NCBI RefSeq assembly: GCF_040802235.1
Contig: NC_133161.1
Span: 11,859,001 to 11,923,000, forward strand
Length of the DNA: 64,000 nucleotides
Source: Manis javanica
Taxonomy: Eukaryota > Chordata > Mammalia > Pholidota > Manidae
Reading direction: 5' to 3'
The position numbers and the translations under genes were made by a program. Under the pieces are notes generated by a model. It was not told the DNA's origin. It saw only the letters and a program-made list of their open reading frames with translations, and ran no database searches. Of this stretch, positions 34,610-54,598 are shown piece after piece (position 1 is the first letter of the stretch; each line of letters opens with the position of its first letter).

Positions 34610-35025
34610 ATGCAATATAAACTGTTCTATTTAGGATCTGGTTAGTTGGCAGTGGGAAGCCTTCCCACTTCTGATGATCCAATCTGCCAGGGGAAGCATA
34701 TAGGCAGGACTTCTGTTCTTATGTGCTATTTAATGTAACAGAGGTTGCTAATTAAGGTCCTCATTAGGGTCCCTTCAAACAAAAACTATTTGATGAAGAA
34801 GTGCTTATACTCACTCTTTTTAAGGTTAATTGCTAAAGTTTTGTATATATTTTATGTCTCAGTCCCCTCCCCAAATCTAGAATGAGACATAGGTCAAAAG
34901 CCTGAAGGACTGTGGGAGCAGAGGTTAAGACTACTTCTTGCAGTGGAAGGTCATGAGAAAAAGGATACTGGGTAATGATTTGATCATGTCTATAGAGATT
35001 AAGATAAGCTGTATGAATTAGTAGG
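34610..35025. other. Intergenic, nothing recognised
   Basis: No feature was supported. Confidence 0.4.
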
Positions 35026-35029
35026 GGTT

Positions 35030-35345
35030 AGGTTTAACTGCAAAACACAATTAAATGACTTAAACAAAGTACAGATTTATTTGTGTCTCCCAAAGAAGTC
35101 CAGAGGTAGACTGTCCAGAACCGGTGTGACAGTTCCATGGTCATCACAGATCCCAGATTCTCCTGTCTTCCATCCTGAAGATCATCTCATGGTCCGAGAT
35201 GGCTACTGGAGACTCAGCTATTATGTCCACATTTCAGACAAGAAAAAGCCAGATGAGGGTCTGGAGAAGCACACAGGACGAGCCTCCCAACAGTTAGCTC
35301 ATAGAAGGAACTTTCCTGGAAGCACCACCAAGTGATTTCTGCTTA
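35030..35345. repeat. Ancient dispersed repeat, same family as 16820-17175
   Basis: It shares the ordered blocks described for 16820-17175. The 84-codon frame inside it is not a gene. Confidence 0.45.
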
Positions 35346-35494
35346 TATCCCCCTAACAGCCCTAACTGCAAAGGGGAACAAGAATGCAGTATTTCAGCTG
35401 TGTAGTCACCTCCAATAAAATACAGGCTCTCTAAAAGTAGAAGGGATAATGGATATTGGGTAGTAAATTAATCATGTTTCTTATTTTCTGTGTT

Positions 35495-36045
35495 TTAATG
35501 TTTGGACATCTTAGGGCCTGGCAGACCCTGGGAGGGACTTCTCCCCTTCCAACATTAGCTAACTCTTGCCCATGAGCATGCCTTTGATATGTAAACCAAA
35601 CAATTATGAACCCATACCCCCATTAACCTCCTTTTATCAGGTTCATGCAGTGCAGGACACTATTCCTCTGCCCAAAATCAACCAAGGGCCAGGTACCTGA
35701 CAACTAGGGACCACCCCCTATTGCCCAGAGGCTGCTGAAAATTATTCGAACTGTCCAATCCTAAACTTTCTCAGCTTGCCAAACCTGCCTCATCTGTCCT
35801 TCCCCCTAAAAACCACTGCAAACGCTCTGGCCTACACATTCCCCTTGCTCCCTCTTCCTCCTGACCTACCCCGGTGCTTCCCCACGTGCTCCCGCAGGGC
35901 TTGGTGTGGTCCTGCATGGCGTGGCGTGTGCCCTCCTCTTGAGAACTGTAAGTAATACACTCTTCTTTCAAAGGCAGTTGTCTCCGCATCCTTCATCTTA
36001 CCATATCTAATTAAAACAAATCCCAGAACATCAAAAACAGGTTAA
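35495..36045 (+). mobile_element. LTR-like element
   Basis: It has a C-rich U3 with a CCCCCTAAAAACCACTGC block and a 3' segment AACTGTAAGTAATACACTC...GTTGTCTCCGCATCC, like the R-U5 of an ERV1 LTR. The ends are not fixed. The 72-codon minus frame inside is not a gene. Confidence 0.5.
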
Positions 36046-36049
36046 CAAC

Positions 36050-36490
36050 TGGAAATCTTTCCCACAGTATGGTTTTCCATGACAAAAAGCTGGAATCCTA
36101 TCAACATTTAAAAATTATCTGCTTCAAATGTGTTTGGCATAAGAAAAAAAGTCACTCAACTTCTCTTCTGAGCTCCAGATTCACTGACCACCCACCCAAA
36201 TATAAGCTAGAAAGTATACAATTAACTATGTTCAAAACTAAACTCATTATCTTTCCTCTTCTCAAAGCTGCTCCCACATCCATGTTCCTTAGGTTCAGAA
36301 ACAAAATGTCCCTACCCCACACAGCTGCCCAAGCAGGAGCTTCAGGACTGTTTTTTAACTGCCTTTTCTCTTACCACCAACACCTACTATGCCACCAGTA
36401 GGTCCTGGACAGAAGCTGTGTTGTTCTTCTCAGTATCCCCAACCCTGAGCCTAGCACAGGATCTGACACGTAACTTGTACACAATGAATG
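36050..36490. other. Intergenic, nothing recognised
   Basis: No gene-like feature. The 110-codon frame at 36069-36401 has no recognisable domain. Confidence 0.35.
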
Positions 36491-37010
36491 ACTCACTGTC
36501 AATCCCAAATGTCCCTCATGTCACCTCTCATCCCCATTCTACTAACCTTTCTAGGTTTGTTCAGTAGCTTCCTAACTGCCTCCAGGATTTCCCCCTTCAG
36601 TTTCCACTGTTCCTCCTAAAGCACAACTTTGATGAGATGTTCCATTTTGGAAGCTTATAGCTCCCCATTGCCAAAGTTCTCTCTGCAAGCTTTCAGGGTG
36701 CTCTGCAACAGCCCAACCCACTTTTCATGTTTTATCTTTCACTGTGTCATCTATTTTTAAAGAATCTTTTTCATGCTGTTTTCTCTAGCTAGCCTAATAG
36801 TCTCTCTGTGCCCCAGAGGAATTTATTTCTACCAGCACTACTGTACTCCTCACACCTTATCACACTTAGCTGCACAGGCTCCTGCTTTTGTCCTCCCCAC
36901 CCAACCCCCATCATCCTGGACTGTGAGCTGCTTCAGTGCAGGAACCTTGTTATCGTCATCCCAATATCCAGGCCTGTATGGGTACCAGATAAGTAGGAGG
37001 TGCCCAATTG
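36490..37010 (+). repeat. L2 3' part
   Basis: The sequence runs like the LINE-2 tail: 'CTCCTAAAGCACAACTTTGA', 'GCTCCCCATTGCCAAAGTTC', 'CTGTGAGCTGCTTCAGTGCA', 'GGAACCTTGTTATCGTCATC'. It is diverged. Confidence 0.65.
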
Positions 37011-37239
37011 ACCTTAGAGTTTAAAAGATTCCCAGGTTATTAAATAGCCATGGAATATTAAGAACCAACCAAAATAAAGCATTACTAAGTGGCTCAGTAA
37101 CCCATGGACATTAACAAGAAAGTTCAAGTACAATAAACTGAAGTTACTATGCTCTCAGCTAAGAGATGGGCATGGTGACTGAGTGATACGCCTTGTTTAA
37201 AACTACAACAGTAGGAACAGCCAGTATGTTGAGCACTTG

Positions 37240-37440
37240 ATTCCTTCACCATGTGCAACATGAGTTACATGTATTACTTATTGTGTTCATCACAGCAGGC
37301 CTATAAAGTAAGACTATTATCCCTGTTTTATTCACAAAACATCAAAAATCTGAAGAAGAGAAAATTAAAAAACTCTCCAGAGGTCATTCAGTGGGTGAAT
37401 GAAGCAGAGATTCAAATCCAGGCTGTTTGACTACACAGCC
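37240..37440 (-). repeat. MIR
   Basis: It has minus-strand MIR wording: 'TTATCCCTGTTTTATTCACA', 'CCAGAGGTCATTCAGTGGGT', 'CAAATCCAGGCTGTTTGACT'. Confidence 0.75.
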
Positions 37441-38130
37441 TTAACTGAACTATTACGACAAATGACATTGTTTTCAAATGATAGGTATGGCAGAAAAAAT
37501 GTCAAGATATACACCTGTATGGAACACCAAAACTCTGAGGTCCAAAGCATGGCAGAGAAAAAATGGATGAAGAGTAAAGAGACAAGAGATACTTCATTAT
37601 GGTGGCTGCATGATTCTCATAACCTAAAAAGCTACACACCATGCTATCATAGACTGTGGGACGAGCACAGAGGCGAAGTGTCAAGTGAAAAGGGACTTCA
37701 ACACTGCTGACACTTGCCAAAACTCATTCTCTAAAAAGTGAGCCAGCGACTCTCAGCAAGATGGAAACAATTAGAGGAAAGAGTGAAAGGAGCACACACA
37801 CTGAACTAACTTTAACCAGTAAAGAGACACTACTTGGTAACAAGGAAGCAAGAGGAATACATAAAGATAACCTGTAGAGAAATTAACTGCGACTTGCTCT
37901 CCTGTAGGCTCATGAGACTGCAAAGCAGAAAGAATAAAGCACAGGTATTTCTCCTTCACCCGTAATTCTCCCCCCAACTAAATCCTATTATGTATTGAAC
38001 TCATGGTGTGATTCCGATGCATCCTGCCCAGGGCACTGGTCAAGTTAGCGGTGGGAGGCTCTGGACAGTAGGGCTAATGGAAGTGGGAGAGCGGTGGGAA
38101 GCAGGCAAAGGGCAGAATGCAAAATACAAA
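37440..38130. other. Intergenic, nothing recognised
   Basis: A 103-codon frame (37399-37710) starts inside the MIR and is opposed by frames on the other strand. It was not accepted as a gene. Confidence 0.4.
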
Positions 38131-38134
38131 CTTC

Positions 38135-38290
38135 ACATGCCTACATTCAATCTTCAGGTGTGCCTTTTATAAGCTGTGTGACTTTGGTATGTTTCAGGTT
38201 TCCTCACCTGGAAAAGGGGTAATAGCTAAATAGAACACTTTTTAAAAAATTTAATGCAGTGCCTAGCACATAGTAAGCACAAAATATCAA
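38135..38290 (+). repeat. MIR
   Basis: It has MIR wording: 'AAGCTGTGTGACTTTGGTAT', 'TTTCCTCACCTGGAAAAGGG', 'AGTGCCTAGCACATAGTAAG'. Confidence 0.75.
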
Positions 38291-39010
38291 CCATTAGTAT
38301 GTTAGTATTACAAGGGATTTATCTATTAACTCATTAACCTTGGAATTCTCTCTCATTTTCTACAATGATTTGCTTGCTGTTACTCCTGTCAATCCTCACA
38401 GCATATAATGCAAACCCTGACAGAAAAGTGAGTAAGGTGATCCTGCTCTCATTTTCATGTGAGCATTTCAGTGCAAGCCAACTGAACAACATTCACAACG
38501 CCCTACAATGCCACTGTACTAGGCTGAGCAGGACAGGGGCAAAAGGGCAGTTTGAGTAAAAGACAACCCTGCCTTTAAGAACTGCAAGATCTCTTTTGGG
38601 AACAAAGAGAAACTATCGTTAGTTTCCCCTAACTGAGCTGCGATCCCAGTCGGCAGTGACAAGTAATACCCAGCACAACCACAACACCGTGTCTATGGTG
38701 TTTGGGGATGTCTCTGGATTAATTATTCAGAGATTTTTAAGAAATGGATGTCTCTGAGAATGCATTTAAGTCCTGGCAGCAAACAGTGGATCTGTATGTA
38801 GGTTGGCTTTTAAAGCTGGTTGCTCTGGGTTATGTTCATGTATTAAGAGGAGAATGAAGGAAAAAAAGTGGTAAATGAAGTGTCTAAGCTTGAGTTACTA
38901 AGATGAGGAAAAATACATGAAAGATCATCTTGTTCACCTCTAGTACATGAAGCAATACTAACTGAAGGTGAATGAGCAGAGCAAGCCTACCTTGGAAATA
39001 ATGGAAAGAC
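38290..39010. other. Intergenic, nothing recognised
   Basis: No feature was supported. Confidence 0.4.
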
Positions 39011-39029
39011 TGTTTTTCCCCAAAATGAA

Positions 39030-39290
39030 AACTGCTTTATTTTTTTTTCATGTTATAAAATTAATGTATGTTCAATGCTAAAAAAATTAGAATATACAAA
39101 AGTGTAAAGAAATAAAGGAAATCACACATAATTTCTCCATCCAGAGATTATCACATTTTGATGTTTCTCTTTTCAAACCTTTCTAAGCATATACCTGTAT
39201 CTATACCTACACAATTACTTCTTTTTCAGGAATGAAGTAACATGCCATTTGATACTTTTTCTGCCACACATCTATGTATTACACTCATCT
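39030..39290. repeat. Old LINE 3' fragment (L1M/HAL1-like)
   Basis: 'GTATGTTCAATGCTAAAAAA', 'TACAAAAGTGTAAAGAAATA' and 'TAATTTCTCCATCCAGAGAT' resemble old L1-type 3' ends. Family and orientation are uncertain. Confidence 0.35.
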
Positions 39291-39299
39291 TTCTACTTA

Positions 39300-39765
39300 G
39301 CATGGAATCCCAAAATCAATGTCACAGGGTAGTTTTCTGCAGATACTCCCTGACACTCAACATGACAAAGGGAAATCCAAGACGAAGCTGGGCCTAGACG
39401 CCCCCAGAAGTCTGTCACTGCTGTCAGGTTCCACCCATTGACTCTGAGACCAACGTGGGAGCAGCAGGCAGTTTCTCCGCAGATGGGGCTGCGTAGGGAG
39501 GAAGCAGTTTCTGCTCCAGCAGCCTCGGCAGCCTGGCTGGTGGGGAAGCCCTGGGCCTGCGGTGACCCATGCATGCTGAGGCCTCTGCACCGAGTACCTG
39601 ACTGAAAGCTCCGCTACACCAGCCTCCAAGCCTCCAGGCAATCTCCAGTGGGAGTCTGCAGAGAGCCCCTCGGCTCACAGGGGTCCTGTGGGACACTTCT
39701 TCACCTGTGCCCAGACTCAGAACTGCTTTGGGTGGGTCATCAAGCTGTTTCTTTCCCAAAGCACA
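39300..39765. other. GC-rich unassigned segment
   Basis: Its GC content is higher than its AT-rich surroundings, and three overlapping minus-strand open frames of 93-111 codons run through it. No protein family, splice structure or repeat consensus was recognised; the open frames may just reflect GC content. Confidence 0.3.
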
Positions 39766-39769
39766 TTTT

Positions 39770-41340
39770 CACCACCCTGATTAAGCAGAGACTACTCATC
39801 TGCATTAACTTCTCAAAACTTTTAAGGAGTATAAAGATAGGTTTGCTGAGGAAAGAAACAGAGTTGCCCCATTGGACAAATTTTATCTTTTTTATAGTTT
39901 TGCTTAAGGAACGTGACATGAAGAAGTACAGACTACCTCACTGTACAGTTTTAGTGTGTTAACTCCAAGAGCAGAGTTCATATGCTGATTAATGGGCCCA
40001 ATTGGAGAAAAAAAAAAAAAAGACTGCCAGTATGAGAAAATGTCAACTGATTTTCTACTGTTCTTGGGAAGAGAAGAAAAAGCTAAGGAACTCCATCTTC
40101 CCTTAACCAAACTGTATTATTTTGTCAATACAAAAAGCTGTTCAAGTATGTAGAACACACCTTAAAACAAGAAGTCAAAGGTCCATAAATAATACAGACT
40201 GTGAATTCTAAACCTGTTACTGACCTAAGCTACAGTTAGCACCATGCTCTCAGGCAGAGGGGCAGGACATGAGACTGAGGCACAAACAAACAGACTGGTC
40301 TGGTGGCAAAGCTGAAGCCTGAGTGGCCCAGATAGAACAAAGGACTTCTCCGATTTGAACTAGACAACCTGCTTAGCCGCAGCCAACCTTTAAAAAACTG
40401 CAGCAAACTAGCAGGCAGACCTGTGGAGGTCTGATGCAAACTTTAAAAAGTAAAAGATGCACTGAGAAACTGCATTCTGTATAATATTAATTAGTAAGTT
40501 ATTAGTACTCTGGAGTTGCTAGAATCTTATAATAAAAGTAACAGTGTGTACACAATGATCTGTATATGTGCACCAAGAGGCCATGTAGAACAGTGAAAGG
40601 AAAATGTCATCCCTGAGGCTCTGACCTAGGGAGGCAATGTCAAAGGCTGTTTATGGGACTCCCCTCAGAGTGCTGTATGAAACTAAAAGGAGAGAATAAG
40701 GGTTCCAGAAGATAGGGACTAGCAGAACCAGAGTGCCTTTATCATGACCTGATGGTGAACTATTTCATTCCTACTTATGTTTTGGGTCTTTACTGCTGAT
40801 AACCTCTATTTCATAAATATCCCTAGGGCAACTGTCCAAAAACAAAAGATGTGAAGAATGTAGGTTAGTCTTGAAACCATTTAGGTTATATACCAGCCAC
40901 TGTTCAACAACCCCCTTGAATTTGGGCTAAAACTTAGTATGCCACTGGGATCATTCATCTGTCAACATTTATTGTCTATTCTGTTATAAGCACTGGTTAA
41001 GGTGCAGGTGCCCAGGAAGATAAAATCCTTGCCTTCTAGTCTATACAGCACAGATAAGAAAATCAATATTCACAACCATGGGACAAATACCTGACAGATA
41101 GTGGTGCTCAATAAATATCAAGTAATATCAATACTGTAATACAAGTGGGCACAAAAATCACAAGGTCTTCTCAAAGGACACTTACCCCTGTACCATAAGA
41201 ACGTGAAAGTTCATTATTTTGTATACTTATACATAGCAACAGTCCCTAAAAGAACAAACTAGAACTAGTGAATGCCATAATAGACACAAGCTACCAAGGT
41301 TTATGACACAAAAAGGGGAGGGGGAGCGATAGGAGAAATA
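39770..41340. other. Intergenic between TAS2R3 relic and SSBP1 3' end
   Basis: No gene was recognised. An old dispersed repeat lies near 40960-41130 ('CATTTATTGTCTATTC', 'AAATCCTTGCCTTCTAGTCT', 'GTGCTCAATAAATATCAAG'). Confidence 0.4.
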
Positions 41341-41448
41341 TTATCACTCATTTTATATAAAAGAATATTTAATTCTTGTCCTTAGAAACTATAGACTATA
41401 CATGATTTTGAAATCAGACTGTACCAAACAATGGCCAAAGAATCCACT

Positions 41449-49251
<7,803 letters not shown>

Positions 49252-49275
<24 letters not shown>

Positions 49276-49314
49276 GGCTTATTTTTTTCCTATAATCTAA
49301 TCTTTAGTCTTTTC
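49252..49314 (-). other. SSBP1: SSBP1 exon 2 (start codon)
   Basis: A polypyrimidine-AG acceptor (TTCTTTTTCTTTCAG) precedes 49314, the ATG is at 49275-49273, and the exon codes MFRRPVLQ to the donor CAG|GTAATC at 49252. Confidence 0.95.
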
Positions 49315-49977
49315 CTGAAAGAAAAAGAAATTAAGTATTACACCTTGTATCAAAGAACACAAATTGACTAATCCTAAATTCCTAACTTAGTTCATTTTTA
49401 TGCAATCCACTTTTCGACCATAACCTATCAACATCCCTGCACATCTGATGATTCCTTCTCCCCCTCCAAAAAAAAACCTCACACCTGTATCGTCTTTCTG
49501 ATTCTTAACTTTCTCTTCCTCCAACCCATACAAAAAATTGAGTTACTCTCATTTCCATTCCACTGTCTTCTCAAATTTAATTAAAATGCAAGGGCAGAGA
49601 TTTTGTCTGATTTATTCATTAACACAGCCAATACTCAAAAATTCCTGACATATAATAAAGGCGCAATAAATATTAATATATCGTCCAGGGGCTTAAACAT
49701 AAAACTTTTTACTACAAAAGTTACTACCTCCATCCCACTAGCATAGAGTTAGGAGATGCCTCGACTTCCCGGCCTCACCGCCGGGATACGCGGGCGCCTT
49801 TCTCAAAGGTGCCGCTCGCGACCAACAACGTTGAGGGGCTGGGAAGTGGAAGAAACTGCGAAGTCCTCGGCACGAGTGAGAAAATAAGGGCCGGACACCA
49901 ACACAGTAAATCCTCCCGAACCCCGCGGAGCCATGTGCAGACCTAACAAAGATGCCGTGGCTTCCTCCGCGCCTCAC
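49315..49977 (-). other. SSBP1: SSBP1 intron 1
   Basis: This 663-bp intron is AT-rich near exon 2 and becomes CpG-rich from about 49760 towards exon 1. Confidence 0.8.
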
Positions 49978-50260
49978 CTGACGCTCTAGTCTGAACAGCC
50001 TCGCATCACAGAACCACTTCCGGGTACAGCAGGAACGTAAGGGTGGCGAGGGAAGAAGAAATCGGAAAGTCCGCCGCGTGCACCGTAGAAAAGCAGCCGG
50101 CCGGTGCCTTGGGAAACACACCCCCTTAACGCAGTAGTTCCGAGAGCTTACTTCCGGGCGAGAACGAGTAGGTGAACGCCGCCAAGTGGTGAGTTGGAAC
50201 TGATTTCGAGTTTCAAATCAAATTACGTAATGCGGTTCTCAGCCGGGCCCAGGAGGGGTC
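49755..50260 (-). promoter_or_regulatory. SSBP1: CpG-rich SSBP1 promoter with two ETS sites
   Basis: CpG dinucleotides are dense from about 49755 to 50250, whereas they are rare elsewhere in the window. No TATA box is seen near exon 1. Two ETS/GABP-like sites CACTTCCGGG (50015-50024) and TTACTTCCGGG (50148-50158) lie about 130 bp apart. GABP/NRF-2 control is usual for nuclear genes of mitochondrial function; binding here is inferred. The 127-codon minus frame across the island (49738-50121) is a GC-rich chance frame. Confidence 0.8.
49978..50030 (-). other. SSBP1: SSBP1 exon 1, non-coding (5' end approximate)
   Basis: A consensus donor CAG|GTGAGG (minus strand) ends this exon at 49978 within the CpG-rich promoter. 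It would splice to the acceptor at 49314. The transcription start is not visible; 50030 is a guess based on the nearby ETS site. Confidence 0.6.
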
Positions 50261-51330
50261 AAGGTAGGCAAAACAAAGGATAGCTCCACTTCTGAGAAAC
50301 ACTGGCAAGGTCCAGGCCTTCCCAAAGCGTTAAGGAAACCAGAAACAGGAACTGGGGAAGAGCGGAGAGCGCATATATAAGAGAGAGCCAAAAAATTGCC
50401 CACCAAGATGAAAATTTAATGCAATATTTTTTAAAGTCAAAATTAATGCAAAAAGTCCGTGATGAACAAAAAATAAAATTTCAACTAAATACACAACCCA
50501 AGCCATATTGGATACTGAGGCACAAGGAAAATGTATACCCCTATATACATGTTTTTATGTATCTTAAACAATTTTTCCAGAACATCAACATAACTTGAAT
50601 AATGAAAATCTTAAAGTAGGTATATTAAAACTCACATTGCTTTGTTTAAATATTTTATTTATACCAAAACCAGAATTTATTAGTTTTACTTCCTTGTCTT
50701 TAATGGAAGTAAACTGATGAATAATATTTTCAAAATCCATTTCTTTGCTTATTTCCAATTGCAAGAATTATCATGTCTATTTTTCTTAACCAAGTAGAAA
50801 TCTTAAACAATTTTAATTAACTTCAGCTTACTGATCTTGTCTTTATTTAAAATTCTGATATTTTGTTCCTCATGGATTTTTTCATTAACTGTAATATTTT
50901 TTAAACATTGCATTAAGACATCATTAATCTTGATTGCTGGGTTTCTTAGTGTCCCATAAATTTTGCCTCATTCACCCTAGTCCTGGTCCTGCTAAGAGAA
51001 CGGGGCCCCACAGATCGCAGAATACAGGTTGTGGGGGAGCCTTCCCAGGCCTTTCCATCCCTGGTCCTGCCACTATCCAGCTTCTAGGAAAGGAAGCTAC
51101 CCTCCAGATCATTCTAACATGCAAATTGCCTCTTCAGGACCCTACTTAAAACCCTTCAGTAGCCCGTTCTTGCCTTTATGGGAAAAAATATGAACTACTT
51201 AATATGGTTTCCAACACACACCCTAATCCCTCCTAAAACAATGACTTACTACTTGGTGGCTTATCTAGAGGCTTATCTCCCTTTCACTTCCACCTTCAGG
51301 ATGTTTAGTTCCTGAAACATACTGTGTGTT
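50260..51330. other. Upstream intergenic DNA, probable L2 at its right end
   Basis: 50380-50940 is AT-rich and featureless. About 51050-51330 resembles an L2 tail ('TACTTAAAACCCTTCAGTAG') that seems to resume after the LTR at 51837. No exon of WEE2 was recognised. Confidence 0.4.
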
Positions 51331-51836
51331 TGTAAGAATGGGAATAAGTTAGCATAAGAGTAGCCATCTTGAAGGCCTAGAAACCATTTTCTGAGTATGT
51401 GACTTAAAAAGAAAAACTGGAACTGGGTCAGGCTTGAAAAACAATTTAATCATGAACACCGGGTTGTGGGCAGCTGTGACCCTTGGTCAGCTAACCTTGG
51501 TCAGTTAATCATACATACCAAGCTTATCGTGCGGAACCGCCCTGACAATTGAGGAGTGGTCCTATCTTGCTCTTGCCTAACCCCAGGATGTATGTCTTGC
51601 AAGAATAATGTGCAGCTGTGGAAAATTACTATGAGTTAAGTGCCTTGAAAATGCTATATAAACCCTTGGCTTTGAGTGCTCAGGGTCCTTGTTGAAACCA
51701 GCTGTGTCGGGCAGACACTTGGACCCCAGCTAGCTGGAATAATAATAAACCTCTTGCTTGTTGCATCGATCTGCCGTGGCCCTTGTCTCCTCACTGGGGG
51801 GAAGCGCAGACTGGAATAAGGCCGGTAGGTCTTACA
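51331..51836 (+). mobile_element. Solo LTR with 4-bp target duplication TGTT
   Basis: The element starts TGTAAGAATG and ends GGTCTTACA, perfect inverted termini, flanked by TGTT at 51327-51330 and 51837-51840. It has a TATA-like GCTATATAAACC near 51652, AATAAACCTCTTGC near 51746 and a U5. It belongs to the same family as the minus-strand LTR at 6178-6670. Its insertion splits an L2-like sequence. Confidence 0.92.
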
Positions 51837-52515
51837 TGTTCTACTGCCTTCAGGCTTGGCATAGGTGTTATCATCCCAACCCCACTTACTGTGTTTCTGT
51901 TAATGCCCTCCAATGATTTCCTATTTAAAATTCCTTCTTCGCTTGAGCTGTTTAGCCAAATGAAAAACTAAATTCAACCTTTGTCCAAAATTGGGGATCT
52001 GGAAGAGTGGCTGAAATGTATTTCAAAACTAAGCTACTTGGGGTTTTTGTTGTTATTGTTGTTTTAATAGTGCTAAGATTCTCCCAGGCTTGAACTTTGG
52101 AATCATCTTTAAAACTTCTCCCCATCAACTACATCCATTCATCCTCATCTAATCACTTGGCCCTAAAAGGTATTTATTCATTATGCCACTAATCTCTCCC
52201 TTTTCTTTGTATTTTCAAATACTTTGGAGTGATGAAATGCTTAAAATAAAAAAGGCAGAAAGCACTATGCAAATTGAAAACACCCAGCCTAGGGTAAACT
52301 TTATAATATACTTTATAAATAACATCTTAGTGGAGAGTCTGGTCTAATCTGTATTCTTTCTCAGACAGGAATTCCCCAAATACATTCTCTTTACACTGTG
52401 TGGGCAAGTTGCCAGTGCTACTAGTTTCCTATTTTTTTTCTTGACAAAAACATATTAACATGTACAAAATTTGTAAATGTGTGATGTCATGGAAGAACTG
52501 AGTTAAGCATTTTCT
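51837..52515. other. Intergenic, L2-like traces
   Basis: 51840-51900 appears to continue the L2 interrupted by the LTR. The remainder is unassigned. Confidence 0.35.
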
Positions 52516-52519
52516 TCTT

Positions 52520-52770
52520 TTATCAGTAATAGCTCCTCCTTCCCTATACCACAGTGCTTTTGCATTGCTTTGCTCTCACTGTTCTCAGCATCTGAAATGC
52601 CTTCTCCCCATACTTTCAAAATTCTCTGTTCAAAGTCCTTTATCTGTTCTCCCATTTCACTGTCTTTGCACACTGTTTATCTTGCATTATAATTAAGTGA
52701 CCATGAAGGTGTCTCCTCTTCCCCACTGACTGAGAGCTCTTAGAGGACAGGGACTTTGTTGTGGCTATTA
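52520..52770 (+). repeat. L2 3' part
   Basis: It has LINE-2 tail wording: 'GCATCTGAAATGCCTTCTCC', 'GTTCAAAGTCCTTTATCTG', 'CTGAGAGCTCTTAGAGGACA', 'GGGACTTTGTTGTGG'. Confidence 0.7.
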
Positions 52771-52998
52771 ATTAGCAATTATGCTTTAAAACAAGGACAG
52801 GCTTTGTAGGGCCAAGGCCACAGGCAAGAACAAAGGAATAGGAAGAACCCAGAAGGATACCCAAATAAGCCTGAAATTGGAAGATTAAAAAAAATTGGGG
52901 ACCTGAAAGAGTGGCTGAAATGTATTTCAAAATAGTATTTTTAAAGAGATACCCCTTCAAAATCTGTGATTTGCATTTTGATGAAGAATTCCTGAAAC

Positions 52999-53633
52999 TG
53001 ATGCCAGGGTTCTTGTTTGCAGAGTCGAAGAATGAATTTCACAAACACCCAAGGTAAGAGAGCCAGGGAGAGGCTTTTCCTGAGAGATACAGTGAGAGGA
53101 CAGAGCTCCTGGCTCACGCCAGGGGTGGTGCATTGTCTAGGGGTTTTATAAACAGTTGAGGATTTTAGGGAAAGTGGTCCTTGAATATTTAGAATTAACT
53201 TAAACTTCCTGCTCTGATTTCTTCCTGAGATACTGGCATCTTCATCTGGGAGCATATCAAACAAGGCCACCTGCCCAGCCCCCAAGGTGGGCTGAGGTAC
53301 TGTTTGCTAAAGAGTAAGTTAAGAATCTTACTTAACTTCCTGGGTGTTAAAAGGTAGATCTTTACGGTGGAATCCTTCTTGCCTTTTACTATGTTGTTTA
53401 TGGCCAGGCCGGCTAAATTAGTTGCTCAGTTTGCAAATCACCTCATCAGGTCTTCTTTATCTGGGGAATATTAACTGATCTTACTGAAGAATGACTCTAG
53501 AGCTTAATGTTTAACACAGTTTTGGTAGGGGATTTCCTTGCATGTAGTTACATTGCTCTGACTGTAATTTTCTTGCCTTGCTTTTTCCAGAGGCCCTCAC
53601 CCTATTCTGTCTAAGCCCATGGTCCCTGTCTCA
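52999..53633 (-). mobile_element. Solo ERV1-type LTR (LTR2) with 4-bp target duplication AAAC
   Basis: On the minus strand it runs from TGAGACAGGGACC to CTGGCATCA and is flanked by AAAC at 52995-52998 and 53634-53637. It is the same family as 1-778: shared AGACAGAATAGGGTGAGGGC, CCACCTTAAAG-like block, ATATGCTCC..GATG, and TATAAAACCCC. It has no internal viral sequence. The TATA box and R region are visible. Confidence 0.92.
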
Positions 53634-54598
53634 AAACCTCTCCACAGCATGCACATACACGCACACACATTCTGACTTAATCATAGGTTTGCTGTAGTCC
53701 ATCCATGGATGCGGAAAGGGCCTTCCTAATGCTGAGAAGTGGTGCCAGATAGCATTGTAAGCTTTAATCAGCTACTGCTACCCCTGGCAGTAGAAGAAGA
53801 ATTCAGGGCTCTCACCCTTTGCAAAGCTAGCTGAGAAAGAGCGTGTGTGTATACATAAACCAACGACCACAAAGTTATCTTTGGTATTGACTTCTTCCCC
53901 ACCCCAAAACTAAAGAAAATCTCTGCTAGAGTCATCAAGTGGTAGAGAGCAGGGCTGGCAATGCTGTATCACAGGAGGAGGCTTTCGACAATTTCATTTC
54001 TGTAGAAAAATGTTATTTGGAAATTATAATCAACTCTTCACTTTAAGTCAGTTTTTTTCAAGCCTCATAATAACTGTTGGAAAATTACAGCACTTACTAC
54101 CCAAACTGATTACTGGCGTCTATTTTAAAATGGTTCAAATGCAACTTTAGCAACACTTCATAATCACTAGTTTCTATGGGCTATTTTTTGTTAAATTAAA
54201 AAAAATCAACCTGGCAAATTTTTTTGTAATTCATGATTGAAATTGTTGTTCATGTAGAGATATTTTTTTGAAAAGCTTTAATATTCAGATTGAAATGTTA
54301 ACATTTATCTTTCAATGTTGATCTTTCTACAACTTTAGATAAAAGTTTTCTACAAGTTGATGCATGCTAGACCTTAGTAGAGCACAATAGTATTGCTGTA
54401 ACTGTGAGTCTCACTAACCTTAGTGTTTGTGTCTCAGATGCATCTGTTAGAAAAGCAACATATTTATCTCCTGAAGTATTCAACTCCTTTAATGTTGCCA
54501 GCCTTGTGAGGTTAATATTTGATAGTAAGTTCCTGAGTTACCTTGTGATCTCAGGGCAGAAACAGAACTTCAGGAATGAGGATAGAGATTCTAACTGA
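53634..54598. other. Intergenic, nothing recognised
   Basis: AT-rich with no gene or confident repeat. Confidence 0.4.

Noticed and set aside
49738-50121. 127-codon minus-strand frame in the SSBP1 promoter
   Set aside because: It follows CpG-island composition, overlaps exon 1 and shows no domain; it is a chance frame.
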